Shown in pieces: positions 1 through 8,323 of a stretch of 64,000 nt of DNA. The notes under the pieces were generated by a model. It had not been told where the DNA came from. It worked only from the letters and a program-made list of their open reading frames with translations, and did not search any database. The DNA is from Phycisphaerales bacterium. Its GTDB lineage: Bacteria > Planctomycetota > Phycisphaerae > Phycisphaerales > UBA1924. Each line of letters starts with the position of its first letter. Position 1 is the stretch's first letter. The stretch is from assembly GCA_029260455.1 (NCBI GenBank), contig JAJDDF010000005.1:62001-126000 (forward strand). The letters are read 5' to 3'. The position numbers were made by a program, and so were the translations under genes.

Positions 1-5
1 TATAT

Positions 6-305
6 ATGCGCATCGAAGTCAGTGCCAAACACATGGAATTGACAGACGCTATCCGGGAGTATGCAGATCAGAAAGTCGCCAAGCTGACACGGTTTTATGA
101 CGGTGTGCAGGAGATCGAGGTGGTCTTCGAGCAACAGCGTCATGGTGAATTTATTGTGGAATTGCGTGTAGACTCAGAGAAGCACTCGACCTTCGTGGCA
201 TCACAGACGGGACAGGATGTGTATGAGTGCGTGGACCATTCGATTGACAAAATGGCCCGGCAGTTGACGGACTTCAAGGAAAAGCTCAAGAACAACAAGC
301 GATGA
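6..305 (+). CDS. hpf: Ribosome hibernation-promoting factor (short HPF/YfiA family)
   Basis: A 99-residue protein of the HPF/RaiA family, which binds the 30S decoding region and helps ribosomes pause or dimerise when growth slows. It starts MRIEVSAKHMELTDAI and keeps the family pattern of a start strand, a helix with DQKVAKLTRFYDG, and the E(I/V)VF strand. It lacks the C-terminal dimerisation domain of long HPFs and ends in a basic tail, so it is the short form. The next two genes are a PTS IIA(Ntr)-like protein and HPr, which matches the common rpoN-hpf-ptsN-ptsH order; rpoN, if present, would lie just outside the left edge. Only five bases precede the start, so the ribosome binding site cannot be judged. 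Confidence 0.9.
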   Translation: MRIEVSAKHMELTDAIREYADQKVAKLTRFYDGVQEIEVVFEQQRHGEFIVELRVDSEKHSTFVASQTGQDVYECVDHSIDKMARQLTDFKEKLKNNKR

Positions 306-348
306 TGTTGCCCGCCTTTGCGCTGGTCAGCTAAGGAGCATGCTTCAG

Positions 349-825
349 ATGAAGATGATGGACATCGTTCCCAAGGAAGCCGTAGTCGCACGGCTTGATT
401 CTGCCGACCGTGATAGCGTGGTTGGCGAGTTGGTCGACGCGCTTATCTCAGCGGGGGCGGTGGACAAAAAATTGCGTGATGATCTGATCACGAAAGCCCT
501 TGAGCGCGAACGCCGCGGCTCCACGGGTTTTGGCAAGGGCGTAGCCGTACCGCACATCAAGCATGACAAAGTGTCGAAGATGAGCGCTGCGATCGGTGTC
601 TCTGAGGCAGGTGTTGATTTCAACGCGCTTGATAAACAACCTGTGTATTCGTTCATCCTTCTGCTCAGCCCGGCGGCTCGGCCTGATGAACATTTGCAGG
701 CGATGGAAATCATCTTCAAGAATCTGAGCCAGGACACATTCCGGCGCTTTCTTCGCCAGTCATCCTCCGTTGAGGATGTGATGACGTTGCTCGCCGATGC
801 AGACAATCAGCAGTTGACGGCTTGA
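349..825 (+). CDS. ptsN: PTS EIIA(Ntr)/fructose-type IIA domain protein
   Basis: This is a single PTS_EIIA type-2 domain of 158 residues. The phospho-accepting histidine is in GKGVAVPHIKH (about His69), the hallmark of the EIIA(Fru/Ntr) family. Such proteins usually regulate rather than transport sugar, receiving phosphate from an HPr-like carrier. No IIB or IIC domain is attached. Several ATGs lie near the start (340, 349, 355, 358). I chose 349 because AAGGAG at 333-338 then has a spacing of about 10 bases, whereas the ATG at 340 is too close. It sits between hpf and an HPr gene, which favours the nitrogen-PTS reading. Confidence 0.85.
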   Translation: MKMMDIVPKEAVVARLDSADRDSVVGELVDALISAGAVDKKLRDDLITKALERERRGSTGFGKGVAVPHIKHDKVSKMSAAIGVSEAGVDFNALDKQPVYSFILLLSPAARPDEHLQAMEIIFKNLSQDTFRRFLRQSSSVEDVMTLLADADNQQLTA

Positions 826-924
826 CACTGAATTGATGGATCATGGCTTCGGGCTCTCGGGCTCGCGGCAAAAATCCAATGCGGTCGCGGTGATTCTCAC
901 TCGACTTTGACGAAGGGATCGGCC

Positions 925-1212
925 GTGGCGAACAAAGCCCGAGCCATCGTGAAAATCCAGAACCGGCTTGGGCTGCACGCTCGACCAGCGATGGAGTTTG
1001 TCGACGCGGCTGCTGCGCACGACTGTACTGTGCGCGTCCGCCGCATTGACGGCGAGACCGATGAGATCATGGATGGCAAATCAATCATGCAGATGATGAT
1101 GCTCGCGGCCACAGAGGGCACCGAACTTGAAATCACCTGCGATGGAAAAGATGCCAAGAAGGCGTGCGATGCACTCACCGAGCTTGTCGAAAGCAAATTC
1201 GGGGAGGAATAG
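925..1212 (+). CDS. ptsH: HPr-family phosphocarrier protein
   Basis: A 95-residue HPr/NPr phosphocarrier. The N-terminal active-site histidine is in NRLGLHARPA (His18), and the regulatory-serine region is DGKSIMQMMMLAA, both typical of HPr. It would accept phosphate from enzyme I and pass it to EIIA proteins such as the one just upstream. I prefer the GTG at 925; an in-frame TTG at 907 would add six residues. Enzyme I is not in this window. Confidence 0.9.
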   Translation: MANKARAIVKIQNRLGLHARPAMEFVDAAAAHDCTVRVRRIDGETDEIMDGKSIMQMMMLAATEGTELEITCDGKDAKKACDALTELVESKFGEE

Positions 1213-1213
1213 G

Positions 1214-1238
1214 CGAGACCCTTGTTCCGGGTCGCGCC
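1214..1238 (+). terminator. Possible hairpin after ptsH
   Basis: Just after the ptsH stop, GACCC (1217-1221) can pair with GGGTC (1229-1233) around a 7-base loop, with more G/C on both sides. No T-run follows, so it is at best a weak or factor-dependent terminator. Confidence 0.25.
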
Positions 1239-1287
1239 GAGGTGCATTTCGCCCTTAGGGCATGATGGACGGATGGCATAGAAAAAG

Positions 1288-1361
1288 TGACCCCACGGGG
1301 ATTCGAACCCCGGTTTCCAGGATGAAAACCTGGCGTCCTGACCTGGCTAGACGATGGGGCC
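1288..1361 (-). tRNA. tRNA-Glu (anticodon UUC)
   Basis: Read on the minus strand, the 74-base cloverleaf has acceptor arms GGCCCCA/TGGGGTC and anticodon stem CCAGG/CCTGG. The loop TTTTCAT gives anticodon TTC, and the T-arm contains GGTTCGAATCC. CCA is not encoded. The gene faces ptsH and stands alone. Confidence 0.95.
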
Positions 1362-1493
1362 AGCCTGCCCCAGAAGAGCCTGTGGAGGCCTTTCGGGGGT
1401 GTCGGGGCGGATTGTAGCGGCTTGGGCGGGTGGTGTTGCAAGGCCCAAGCGAGTGTTGGCAGGAGGGATTGGCCTCCGGGGCCTCAGTATCCG

Positions 1494-1898
1494 ATGATGA
1501 TAGATATGGAGACTCAGGAATCCAACGAGTTCAGCTTTCCCCGAGCCGCCTTTCGCTGGCTTGCGGTGGCCGCCTTTTCGATTGGTTTTCTCACCATCGC
1601 TTCGGTGATTGATCCCAGTTCGAGTCAGGCGGTGTCGAATCTTGGGCGCGAGAATGCGCACACGACACCAGCATCAATAGAGCGTTCACTTGGAGTCTTC
1701 GAGGGGCGCGATTTCACGATTCAGACCTTTGCCGGTGTTGATGGACCGACGTATACGCTTTTGGATCCGGACGGCAATGAAATCGTGAGCCACATCAGCG
1801 CCGATGAGATTGCAAGTTTCATCGAGGGGTATGACCCGATGACGATGCGCGCCGACGGCGAAATTGGCATTGTTGATGACACTGACTGGGACGAATAA
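1494..1898 (+). CDS. Small membrane-anchored hypothetical protein
   Basis: A protein of about 134 residues that I cannot assign to a family. It has a short polar N-terminus, one hydrophobic segment (roughly residues 20-38, around WLAVAAFSIGFLTIASVI), then an acidic soluble domain ending in DDTDWDE. The soluble part has a beta-like stretch (FTIQTFAGVDGPTYTLLDPDGNEIV) and predicts a signal anchor with an extracytoplasmic domain. The frame is open further upstream (to 1422), but that would run into the promoter side of the tRNA. ATGs at 1494, 1497 and 1506 are all possible. Function unknown. Confidence 0.55.
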   Translation: MMIDMETQESNEFSFPRAAFRWLAVAAFSIGFLTIASVIDPSSSQAVSNLGRENAHTTPASIERSLGVFEGRDFTIQTFAGVDGPTYTLLDPDGNEIVSHISADEIASFIEGYDPMTMRADGEIGIVDDTDWDE

Positions 1899-1940
1899 TG
1901 CCAGCCGTGTTGGTCGCGACATGATGACCATGATTGCATT

Positions 1941-2957
1941 TTAGAAATCTATGGGGATACCTTCGGTGCGGTATTTTTCCATGAGCCGTTGCGCTTCAGC
2001 GAGCGCGCGCTCAAGGCGAACCGCAGCATCATTGAGTGATCGATAGAGGTCAGGGTTGTTGATCAGCAGGGAGAGGCTGCCATTGCCGCGATGGACCTGT
2101 TCGATGAGAAGCTGCGATTCCGCGAGGGTGGCGCTGAGTTGCTGGGCGGATGAAATGAATGCTTCAGCACCCTGATCGATGCGTTCTGAGGCTTGCGCAG
2201 TGCGCACCGAGACGTCTCGCGCGGTTTGTTCCCATGCGGTGATGGCCTTGTCAAGGCGGTTAAACGTTGCTGAGGCGCGCTCGGCGCTGTCGCGGACGTT
2301 CGTTGCAAGTTGTTCATCACCAAGCCAGGTGCGGGCCTCGGTGATCGCAGCATCAAGATTGGCAAGCGTGGTGAAAATGTTGGACTCTGCGCCGTCTGCT
2401 GCTCCCGCTGTAGGCGGAGACAGGATGGCCTCGACGCGCTCGCCCACTCGCGTATACGTCTGTGCGAGTTCGTCGATTGATTGCGCTGTTTCACCAAGCC
2501 CTGCAAGGCGCGCATCAAGCAGTTCTGCGATCTGATCGACAAGTCCGCCTGCGGTGCTCGTGAGAATCTCGCCCGGATCAAGCATGCCGGGGTCGGTTGC
2601 GCCCGCTGCAAGTGGGTGTGTTTCAAGTGAGAGCTTGGTGTCACCGATGAGATCGCGCACGACTGACACCTGCACATCGCGCGGCACACGCACCGTTTTG
2701 TTGATCGCAAGTTTCAATTCAACACCAGTGCGCGGATCGGGGCTTGTCGATGTGTGTGTGACTTCGCCAACTTCGATGCCGTTGAGTGTCACGGGAGAGC
2801 GCGGGTGCACACCCGCGGCATTATTCAAGATGAGTGTGATGGAATAGCGGTCGGGCTGCGCGAACTGCAACTCGCCAAAGACCGTCAGCATCACGCTCAG
2901 GCCAATGAGGCCGAGGATTGCGGTGAGACCCACGATGATGTTGCGTGTGCGTGACAT
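1941..2957 (-). CDS. mlaD: MCE/MlaD-family lipid-transport substrate-binding protein
   Basis: A 338-residue protein with one N-terminal transmembrane anchor (about residues 8-28), then a single MCE/MlaD domain (about 35-115, including NNAAGVHPRSPVTLNGIEVG). A long helical, coiled-coil-like C-terminal half follows. MCE proteins form rings that move phospholipids between inner and outer membranes. The start ATG directly follows the TGA of the ABC ATPase gene, so the two are almost certainly cotranslated. The long C-terminal helices resemble the PqiB/LetB or Mce-type tunnel proteins more than the short E. coli MlaD. No MlaE permease is adjacent. Confidence 0.8.
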   Translation of the reverse strand: MSRTRNIIVGLTAILGLIGLSVMLTVFGELQFAQPDRYSITLILNNAAGVHPRSPVTLNGIEVGEVTHTSTSPDPRTGVELKLAINKTVRVPRDVQVSVVRDLIGDTKLSLETHPLAAGATDPGMLDPGEILTSTAGGLVDQIAELLDARLAGLGETAQSIDELAQTYTRVGERVEAILSPPTAGAADGAESNIFTTLANLDAAITEARTWLGDEQLATNVRDSAERASATFNRLDKAITAWEQTARDVSVRTAQASERIDQGAEAFISSAQQLSATLAESQLLIEQVHRGNGSLSLLINNPDLYRSLNDAAVRLERALAEAQRLMEKYRTEGIPIDF

Positions 2958-3887
2958 TCAGGCATCCGTGCTCGATAGAGGCGGGGGCGGTGTTTCAGCA
3001 TCATCGGTCACAGACACTGATTCGGCAATTGGCTCATGGGGTTGCGTTGCCGGATCGCGTTGAGCGGCTTCAATTTCGTCGATCTGTTCAGCGGTAGTAG
3101 AGAAAAAAGACCGCACCTTTGGATCATCAGAATCTGCAACTTCGGCGAAGGTGCCGTCTGCGATGAATCGCCCGCCAATGAGGAGCAGCACACGATCGCC
3201 AATGGCGCGAGCGCTTTCCAGATCGTGTGTCACCACGATGCTTGTCACACCCAGTTCCTGTTTGAGTTTTTTTATCAGCGAGTTGATGCCCGCAGCGCGC
3301 ACCGGATCAAGCCCGGTGGTGGGTTCGTCATAGAGGACAAGTTCAGGTTTCTGAATCACAGCGCGGGCGACGGCGACGCGCTTCTGTTGGCCGCCAGAGA
3401 GTTGCGATGGGAGCTTTTGTTCAATGCCGCGCAGATCAACGAGGCGCAGCGCACGAACAACGCGCCGTCGGATCTCCGGTTCCTTGAGGCGGGTGTGTTC
3501 ACGAAATGGGAATGCGAGGTTTTCGAAAATGTCCATCGAATCGAAGAGCGCTGAGAGTTGAAAGACAAACCCGATGTGCCTGCGGACTGTTGCATATTTC
3601 GACTCACTCAACGTATCGACGCGCTGGGTATTGAAGAAGACCTGTCCGCGATCCGGGCGAAGGAGCCCGACGATGCATTTGAGAAGAACGCTTTTGCCGC
3701 ACCCTGATGGACCGAGGATCACGGTGGTCTTGCCGCGCTCGATCGCGACATTGACGCCATCGAGGACGACCTGTTGCCCAAAGCGTTTGTGAACATCCCG
3801 GAGTTCGACAATGGCGCTGGAGGCAGTGGCTTGCTTCTCAGGCGGCGAGGTGCGCGGTGGTTCAGCGTGTGGGGGCATGACAGGCAC
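2958..3887 (-). CDS. mlaF: ABC transporter ATPase of MCE lipid-transport system
   Basis: A 309-residue ABC ATPase of the MlaF/Ttg2A type. Walker A is GPSGCGKS, the signature is LSGGQQKR, Walker B is LVLYDEP, and the switch His is in VVTHDL. The core (about residues 25-265) is flanked by a Pro-rich N-terminus and an acidic, low-complexity C-terminus. It should energise phospholipid traffic with the MCE protein immediately downstream. The permease partner is missing from this two-gene operon and must be encoded elsewhere. A divergent M50 protease gene begins about 140 bases away. Confidence 0.85.
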   Translation of the reverse strand: MPVMPPHAEPPRTSPPEKQATASSAIVELRDVHKRFGQQVVLDGVNVAIERGKTTVILGPSGCGKSVLLKCIVGLLRPDRGQVFFNTQRVDTLSESKYATVRRHIGFVFQLSALFDSMDIFENLAFPFREHTRLKEPEIRRRVVRALRLVDLRGIEQKLPSQLSGGQQKRVAVARAVIQKPELVLYDEPTTGLDPVRAAGINSLIKKLKQELGVTSIVVTHDLESARAIGDRVLLLIGGRFIADGTFAEVADSDDPKVRSFFSTTAEQIDEIEAAQRDPATQPHEPIAESVSVTDDAETPPPPLSSTDA

Positions 3888-4030
3888 ACCCTATGATGTC
3901 CACGATGACAGCGTTGGAGGGAGTGGAAGGAAATGGCTCTCATTTGACCAATCCCCGGCGAACTGGTCGATGCAGGGGGGGGGCGTGCCATATTTCCAGC
4001 TCCCCAACGGTACAGGTGAGATGAGATTCC
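3888..4030. other. Divergent intergenic region with a G9 tract
   Basis: This 143-base gap separates mlaF from the M50 protease gene and must hold both promoters, though I cannot pick out a convincing -35/-10 pair. It contains a run of nine G residues at 3975-3983, which could vary in length by slippage. Confidence 0.35.
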
Positions 4031-5140
4031 ATGACGTTCAAGCTCCACACCTTTGATGATGATGACGGAAAGCGCCCAAAGCGGCGCGATCGGTCCGGCG
4101 GGGGTGGGAACTGGCGCACGCGCTGGCCGGGGCGACTGCTTGAGAATCCTGACAATCCGCTTGGGTGGTCCGTCAAGGTGTTCCGGGCATTTGGAATTGA
4201 TGTGCGAATTCACCTTGTCACGATTGTGTACATGGCGGTGATGATCCTCTCTTCAATTCCGAGCTTCTCACCGCGCGGGTGGCTCGAGTTCTGGGTGATG
4301 TCGCTCACGATGGCCGTGCTGTTCACCATCGTGCTTCTGCATGAGTTTGGGCATTGCTTTGCGGCGCGATGGACCGGCGGGTCGGCAGACCGCATTGTGA
4401 TGTTGCCCTTCGGCGGGCTTGCGCTAGTCCAGCCGCCCGATACATGGCGGGCCAACCTCATCACGACCATCGGCGGGCCGGCAGTGAATGTGCTGATTGC
4501 ACCAATGACGATCATGGCCTTGATCGCATTTGGAATGGGTGACAAGGTCGTGTTCAATCCGTTTAGCCCGGGCGTCGTGGCGAACTCCATTCAGGCGCAG
4601 AGTGGCGCCGCGTGGGTTGGTCTTGAAGTAGTTTGGTGGACGCACTATATCAACCTTGTGCTGCTGGCCTTCAATGTACTGTTGCCCATGTTCCCGCTCG
4701 ATGGCGGGCGCATTGTGCAGGCGATTTTATGGCGCAACGTTGGCTACAAGAAGTCGATGGAGATTGCGGTCACTGTGGGGTTGGTCGGCGCGGTGGCGCT
4801 GTGCATCTTTGCGGTGGTGTGGGAAGAGTCGATGTTGATGGCGATCGCGCTCCTCGCCGGGCTCACATGCTGGGCGGAGCGTTCACGCGTGCGGGCGATC
4901 GATGACCTGACCGGGTATATCCCGACAGACGGCATGGCGGGCCTTGCCACTGGACGCGCCGGGTATGGTGATGGCGAACCCGGCGGTGAATCGCGGGCTG
5001 CGCGAAAACGCACCGAGCGCAAAGCGAAGGAACAGGCGGAGATGGACCGCATTCTCGATAAGATTTCGAAGGACGGCATGGGCAGCATCTCGCGCACTGA
5101 ACGCAAGCTGCTTGATCGCATGTCGAAAGATCATCGCTAG
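4031..5140 (+). CDS. Site-2 protease family (M50) intramembrane zinc protease
   Basis: A 369-residue polytopic membrane protease of the M50 family. The zinc site HEFGH is at about residues 104-108 and the distal aspartate motif NVLLPMFPLDGG has Asp224. Both lie in predicted membrane segments. The N-terminal 40 residues are acidic then basic and Gly-rich; the C-terminal 80 residues are a charged cytosolic tail. There is no PDZ domain, so it is closer to the SpoIVFB-like or minimal S2P group than to RseP. A rhomboid protease follows 48 bases downstream, so two intramembrane proteases sit together. Both C-terminal tails contain a similar sequence (KISKDGMGSISRTERKLLDR here, KVAMEGLPSLTEDERAFLDK there), a motif for this tail in planctomycetes. 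Confidence 0.85.
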   Translation: MTFKLHTFDDDDGKRPKRRDRSGGGGNWRTRWPGRLLENPDNPLGWSVKVFRAFGIDVRIHLVTIVYMAVMILSSIPSFSPRGWLEFWVMSLTMAVLFTIVLLHEFGHCFAARWTGGSADRIVMLPFGGLALVQPPDTWRANLITTIGGPAVNVLIAPMTIMALIAFGMGDKVVFNPFSPGVVANSIQAQSGAAWVGLEVVWWTHYINLVLLAFNVLLPMFPLDGGRIVQAILWRNVGYKKSMEIAVTVGLVGAVALCIFAVVWEESMLMAIALLAGLTCWAERSRVRAIDDLTGYIPTDGMAGLATGRAGYGDGEPGGESRAARKRTERKAKEQAEMDRILDKISKDGMGSISRTERKLLDRMSKDHR

Positions 5141-5188
5141 GCGTAAGCGAATTGGCGCTCAAGAACCGGAAGGGAATCCACGCAAGCT

Positions 5189-6259
5189 ATGGGCATCTAT
5201 GACCGTGATTACGCTCGCGCCGGGTCACAACGGAGTGGCGCATCTTCGATGTTCGGGCACCCCGGTGTGCGAAAAATGTCGTGCGTGACGATGCTGATCA
5301 TCATCAATGTTGCGATTTTTGCCATTGACGGGATGCTTGGGAGTTTTCAGACGGTGCCGGTGAAGGCGGGGCCGATGAAAATCTTGCAGGATGCAGCCAA
5401 TCAGCAGTTTGAGGTACGCATGCCCGCGCTGCCGCAGGGGCAGGTGATGCCGCGCGGTGCCGTCGTTGATGCACCAGTCGTGATCAGGGGCACGAATCAG
5501 CCGGTTGGGAAGCAGACGTATCACTATTACGACCCGATCGAGTCAGTGGGGTTGTTTTCCCAGGCAACCGCATTTGCACGACTTGAGGTGTGGCGCTTTA
5601 TTACTTTTCAATTTTTGCACGAACACGGTCGGATCGGTCACTTGCTGTTCAACATGATCGGGTTGTATTTCTTTGGCCCGATCGTCGAGCGATCGCTGGG
5701 CTCGCGCCGAAGGTTCCTCGCGTTCTATCTGACGTGTGGCATTTTCGGTGCCTTTGCGTATCTGCTGTTGAATCTGGTTGGTTTTCTCAATGCCGGTCCT
5801 TACACATCGCTCATCGGTGCGTCGGCGGGCGTGTTCGGTGTCCTGATCGCCTCAGCCAAGGTTGCGGGCAATGCCATGATGTATGTCATGGGCATCATTC
5901 CGATGAAGATTTCACATGGTGCCTACCTCATGGCGGGGCTCGCGGCATACAACCTCGTTGTGCGCGGCTCAAACGCAGGGGGTGATGCCGCGCACATTGG
6001 CGGTGCGATTGCAGGGTTTATCTTTATCCGCAACATTCACTGGCTCGAAGATTTCTTTGACATCTTTGGCCCACCAAGGCAGAAGAAGGTGGGTGTGCGC
6101 AAGGCGAAGAGACAGCGCGGCTCGCCGCGCGGGCCATCACAGGCGGGGCAGGAGCGCGAGGATGCGCTGCTGTCCAAGGTCGCGATGGAGGGTTTGCCGA
6201 GCTTGACCGAGGATGAGCGCGCGTTTCTTGACAAGCGCAGTGAGATGCGACGGGGATAA
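5189..6259 (+). CDS. Rhomboid-family intramembrane serine protease
   Basis: A 356-residue rhomboid. The catalytic serine is in GASAG (Ser212) and the histidine in AAHIGG (His269); the HxxxxHxxxN-like loop appears as HEHGRIGHLLFNM. A non-conserved insertion of about 60 residues (roughly residues 45-115) follows the first transmembrane helix and is probably periplasmic. The C-terminal 60 residues are basic then acidic, with a short predicted helix resembling the tail of the upstream M50 protein. Rhomboids cleave transmembrane substrates; the substrate here is unknown. Confidence 0.88.
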   Translation: MGIYDRDYARAGSQRSGASSMFGHPGVRKMSCVTMLIIINVAIFAIDGMLGSFQTVPVKAGPMKILQDAANQQFEVRMPALPQGQVMPRGAVVDAPVVIRGTNQPVGKQTYHYYDPIESVGLFSQATAFARLEVWRFITFQFLHEHGRIGHLLFNMIGLYFFGPIVERSLGSRRRFLAFYLTCGIFGAFAYLLLNLVGFLNAGPYTSLIGASAGVFGVLIASAKVAGNAMMYVMGIIPMKISHGAYLMAGLAAYNLVVRGSNAGGDAAHIGGAIAGFIFIRNIHWLEDFFDIFGPPRQKKVGVRKAKRQRGSPRGPSQAGQEREDALLSKVAMEGLPSLTEDERAFLDKRSEMRRG

Positions 6260-6303
6260 GCACGTGGCCTTCAATTCACGCAGACCAAGGCACTCGGAGA
6301 AGT

Positions 6304-7398
6304 TCACACAGTAAAGCCGGGTTCACTCGCAGTTTGCATCGTCTGCTGCACTAATTCATAACACGCTTCCATGAGCGCAGGCACGCCTGCGCCGGTGGCA
6401 GCAGAAATTGGGAACACCTGATCCTTCACACCGAGTTTCAGCGCGCTGCGCACCATGGCAATAGCCGTCTGCGCATCATCGCCCTCGGCGTCGCCATCGC
6501 CAAGCAAGTCGATCTTGTTGACCGCGATGATCTCCGGTTTTTCCGCAAGAATCGCTGTGTAGGCGTGCAGTTCCTTGCGTATGGTTTCGTAGTTCTGCAT
6601 CGGATCAGAGCCGTCGATGGGTTCGATATCAAGGACATGCACAAGCACGCGCGTGCGCTCGACATGCCGCAGGAATCGATGCCCAAGGCCTGCGCCATCT
6701 GAAGCACCTTCGATGAGGCCCGGAATATCTGCAAGCACCATGCGGCGCTCAAGATCAATTTCAGTAATGCCTAGCTGCGGCGTAAGGGTAGTAAAGGGAT
6801 AATCGGCAACCTTGGGTCGGGCGCGCGTCGCAGCGCGAAGCAGTGTGCTTTTGCCCGCGTTGGGCAAACCAATGAAGCCGACATCTGCGATGAGCTTGAG
6901 TTCAAGGCGAATGCGTTTTTCTTCGCCGACTTCGCCCGGTTCCCATTCGCGGGGGGTCTGGTTGGTTGGGCTTTTGAAGGCAGCGTTGCCGCGTCCGCCG
7001 CGCCCGCCGCGTGCGATGACGATGCGCTGCCCAGCGGCGAGGTCGCAAATCAGTTCTCGATCAGCCTCAGTACCAACAGGGGCACCATGTGCATCTGGCA
7101 GGGGCTCGGAATAGATCAGTGTGCCGGGGGGAAGCTTGAGGACAATGTCATCGCCGCCCGCTCCGGTGCAATCGGCGCCGCGCCCGGGCATGCCTTTGGG
7201 GGCTTCCCATTTCTTGGTGTATTGGAAGTCGAGCAGGGTGTGCCGGGAGTCATCGCCATAGGCAATCACATCGCCACCGTCGCCGGCGTTGCCGCCATCG
7301 GGGCCACCTTTTGGGACATATTTTTCGCGCCGGAAGCTGAGGCACCCATCGCCCCCCTTGCCTGCTTTGACCCGAATGACAGCATGATCGACGAACAT
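6304..7398 (-). CDS. obgE: Obg-family GTPase (ObgE/CgtA)
   Basis: A 364-residue Obg GTPase acting in large-subunit ribosome maturation and stress signalling. It has the Gly-rich Obg fold (MFVDHAVIRVKAGKGGDG onward, about residues 1-160), then the G domain with GLPNAGKST (G1), DIPGLIEGA (G3) and NKIDLL (G4). The reading frame extends 33 codons upstream, but the conserved family start MFVDHA marks the ATG at 7398. The C-terminal OCT domain is absent, as in many non-Firmicute Obg proteins. Confidence 0.95.
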   Translation of the reverse strand: MFVDHAVIRVKAGKGGDGCLSFRREKYVPKGGPDGGNAGDGGDVIAYGDDSRHTLLDFQYTKKWEAPKGMPGRGADCTGAGGDDIVLKLPPGTLIYSEPLPDAHGAPVGTEADRELICDLAAGQRIVIARGGRGGRGNAAFKSPTNQTPREWEPGEVGEEKRIRLELKLIADVGFIGLPNAGKSTLLRAATRARPKVADYPFTTLTPQLGITEIDLERRMVLADIPGLIEGASDGAGLGHRFLRHVERTRVLVHVLDIEPIDGSDPMQNYETIRKELHAYTAILAEKPEIIAVNKIDLLGDGDAEGDDAQTAIAMVRSALKLGVKDQVFPISAATGAGVPALMEACYELVQQTMQTASEPGFTV

Positions 7399-7516
7399 GT
7401 TTCGATTGTAGTCTGCGCTCGCGGGCATGTGCGATAGGATGGCCAAAGATGAACTGTCGAGCATACATTTGGATGAGCGAGCTGATTGTCTTGCCAACCA
7501 AAGCAGGAGGTGGATC

Positions 7517-8200
7517 GTGACCAGAGTTGCAGTGGTGCTGTCAGGGTGCGGGGTGTATGACGGCTCAGAGATTCACGAAGCAGTGAGCGTGCTCCGGCAC
7601 ATCTCGGCCTCGGGGGCAGCCTATGCGTGTTTCGCACCGGATATAGAAGTGCCCACAATCAATCATGCCACGGGCGAGCCGGCAGAGAAACGCAAAGTGC
7701 TCGCAGAGGCGGCGCGCATCGCGCGAGGGGAGATTCGCCCGCTTGCCCAGCTTGAGGTCGCCGAGTTTGATGCAGTATTTTTCCCCGGCGGGTTCGGGGC
7801 AGCCAAGAACCTGTGCACTTTTGCGACCGATGGCACTGACTGCACAGTCGAGCCCGAAGTCGAGCGCACGATCAAGGCATTCAAGGAGGCGGGCAAGCCG
7901 ATTGGGGCATGCTGCATTGCGCCGGTGATACTCGCGAAGGTGCTTGGGACTTCTTCGGGCGGGACGGGGTGTGAACTCACGATTGGCAACGATGCGGGCA
8001 CCGCCAAGGCGATCAATGCGATGGGGGCAACGCACATCGAGAAGCCGGTGACCGAGGCCCATGCTGATCGCACGGCACGTATCGTGACCGCACCGGCCTA
8101 TATGTATGGCGAAGCGGCGATTCATGAAGTTGATCAGGGCATCGGGGAAATGGTGGCCCAGACGCTTGCTCTGGCTTCTCAGGCCGTCGCCGCGGGCTGA
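7517..8200 (+). CDS. elbB: ElbB/ES1-type DJ-1/PfpI-family glyoxalase
   Basis: A 227-residue DJ-1/PfpI superfamily protein of the ElbB/ES1 branch. Family signatures are [14 protein letters not shown] near the start, [12 protein letters not shown], and a nucleophile-elbow-like [11 protein letters not shown]. coli ElbB has weak glyoxalase activity and was linked to isoprenoid synthesis. The GTG at 7517 has an AGGAGG six bases upstream (7505-7510) and matches the family start; the 30 upstream codons are not conserved-looking. Confidence 0.9.
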   Translation: MTRVAVVLSGCGVYDGSEIHEAVSVLRHISASGAAYACFAPDIEVPTINHATGEPAEKRKVLAEAARIARGEIRPLAQLEVAEFDAVFFPGGFGAAKNLCTFATDGTDCTVEPEVERTIKAFKEAGKPIGACCIAPVILAKVLGTSSGGTGCELTIGNDAGTAKAINAMGATHIEKPVTEAHADRTARIVTAPAYMYGEAAIHEVDQGIGEMVAQTLALASQAVAAG

Positions 8201-8323
8201 TTTCGGAGTCTGGGTGAGTTGACAATGGGATCCAGGTCCCCGGTGGGGCGTATCGCCACGTGCGGAGCTTTGCCAACGTTGGCCGGGCATCTCACTGGGG
8301 CAGCGGTGCTAGAGTCTTGACCT

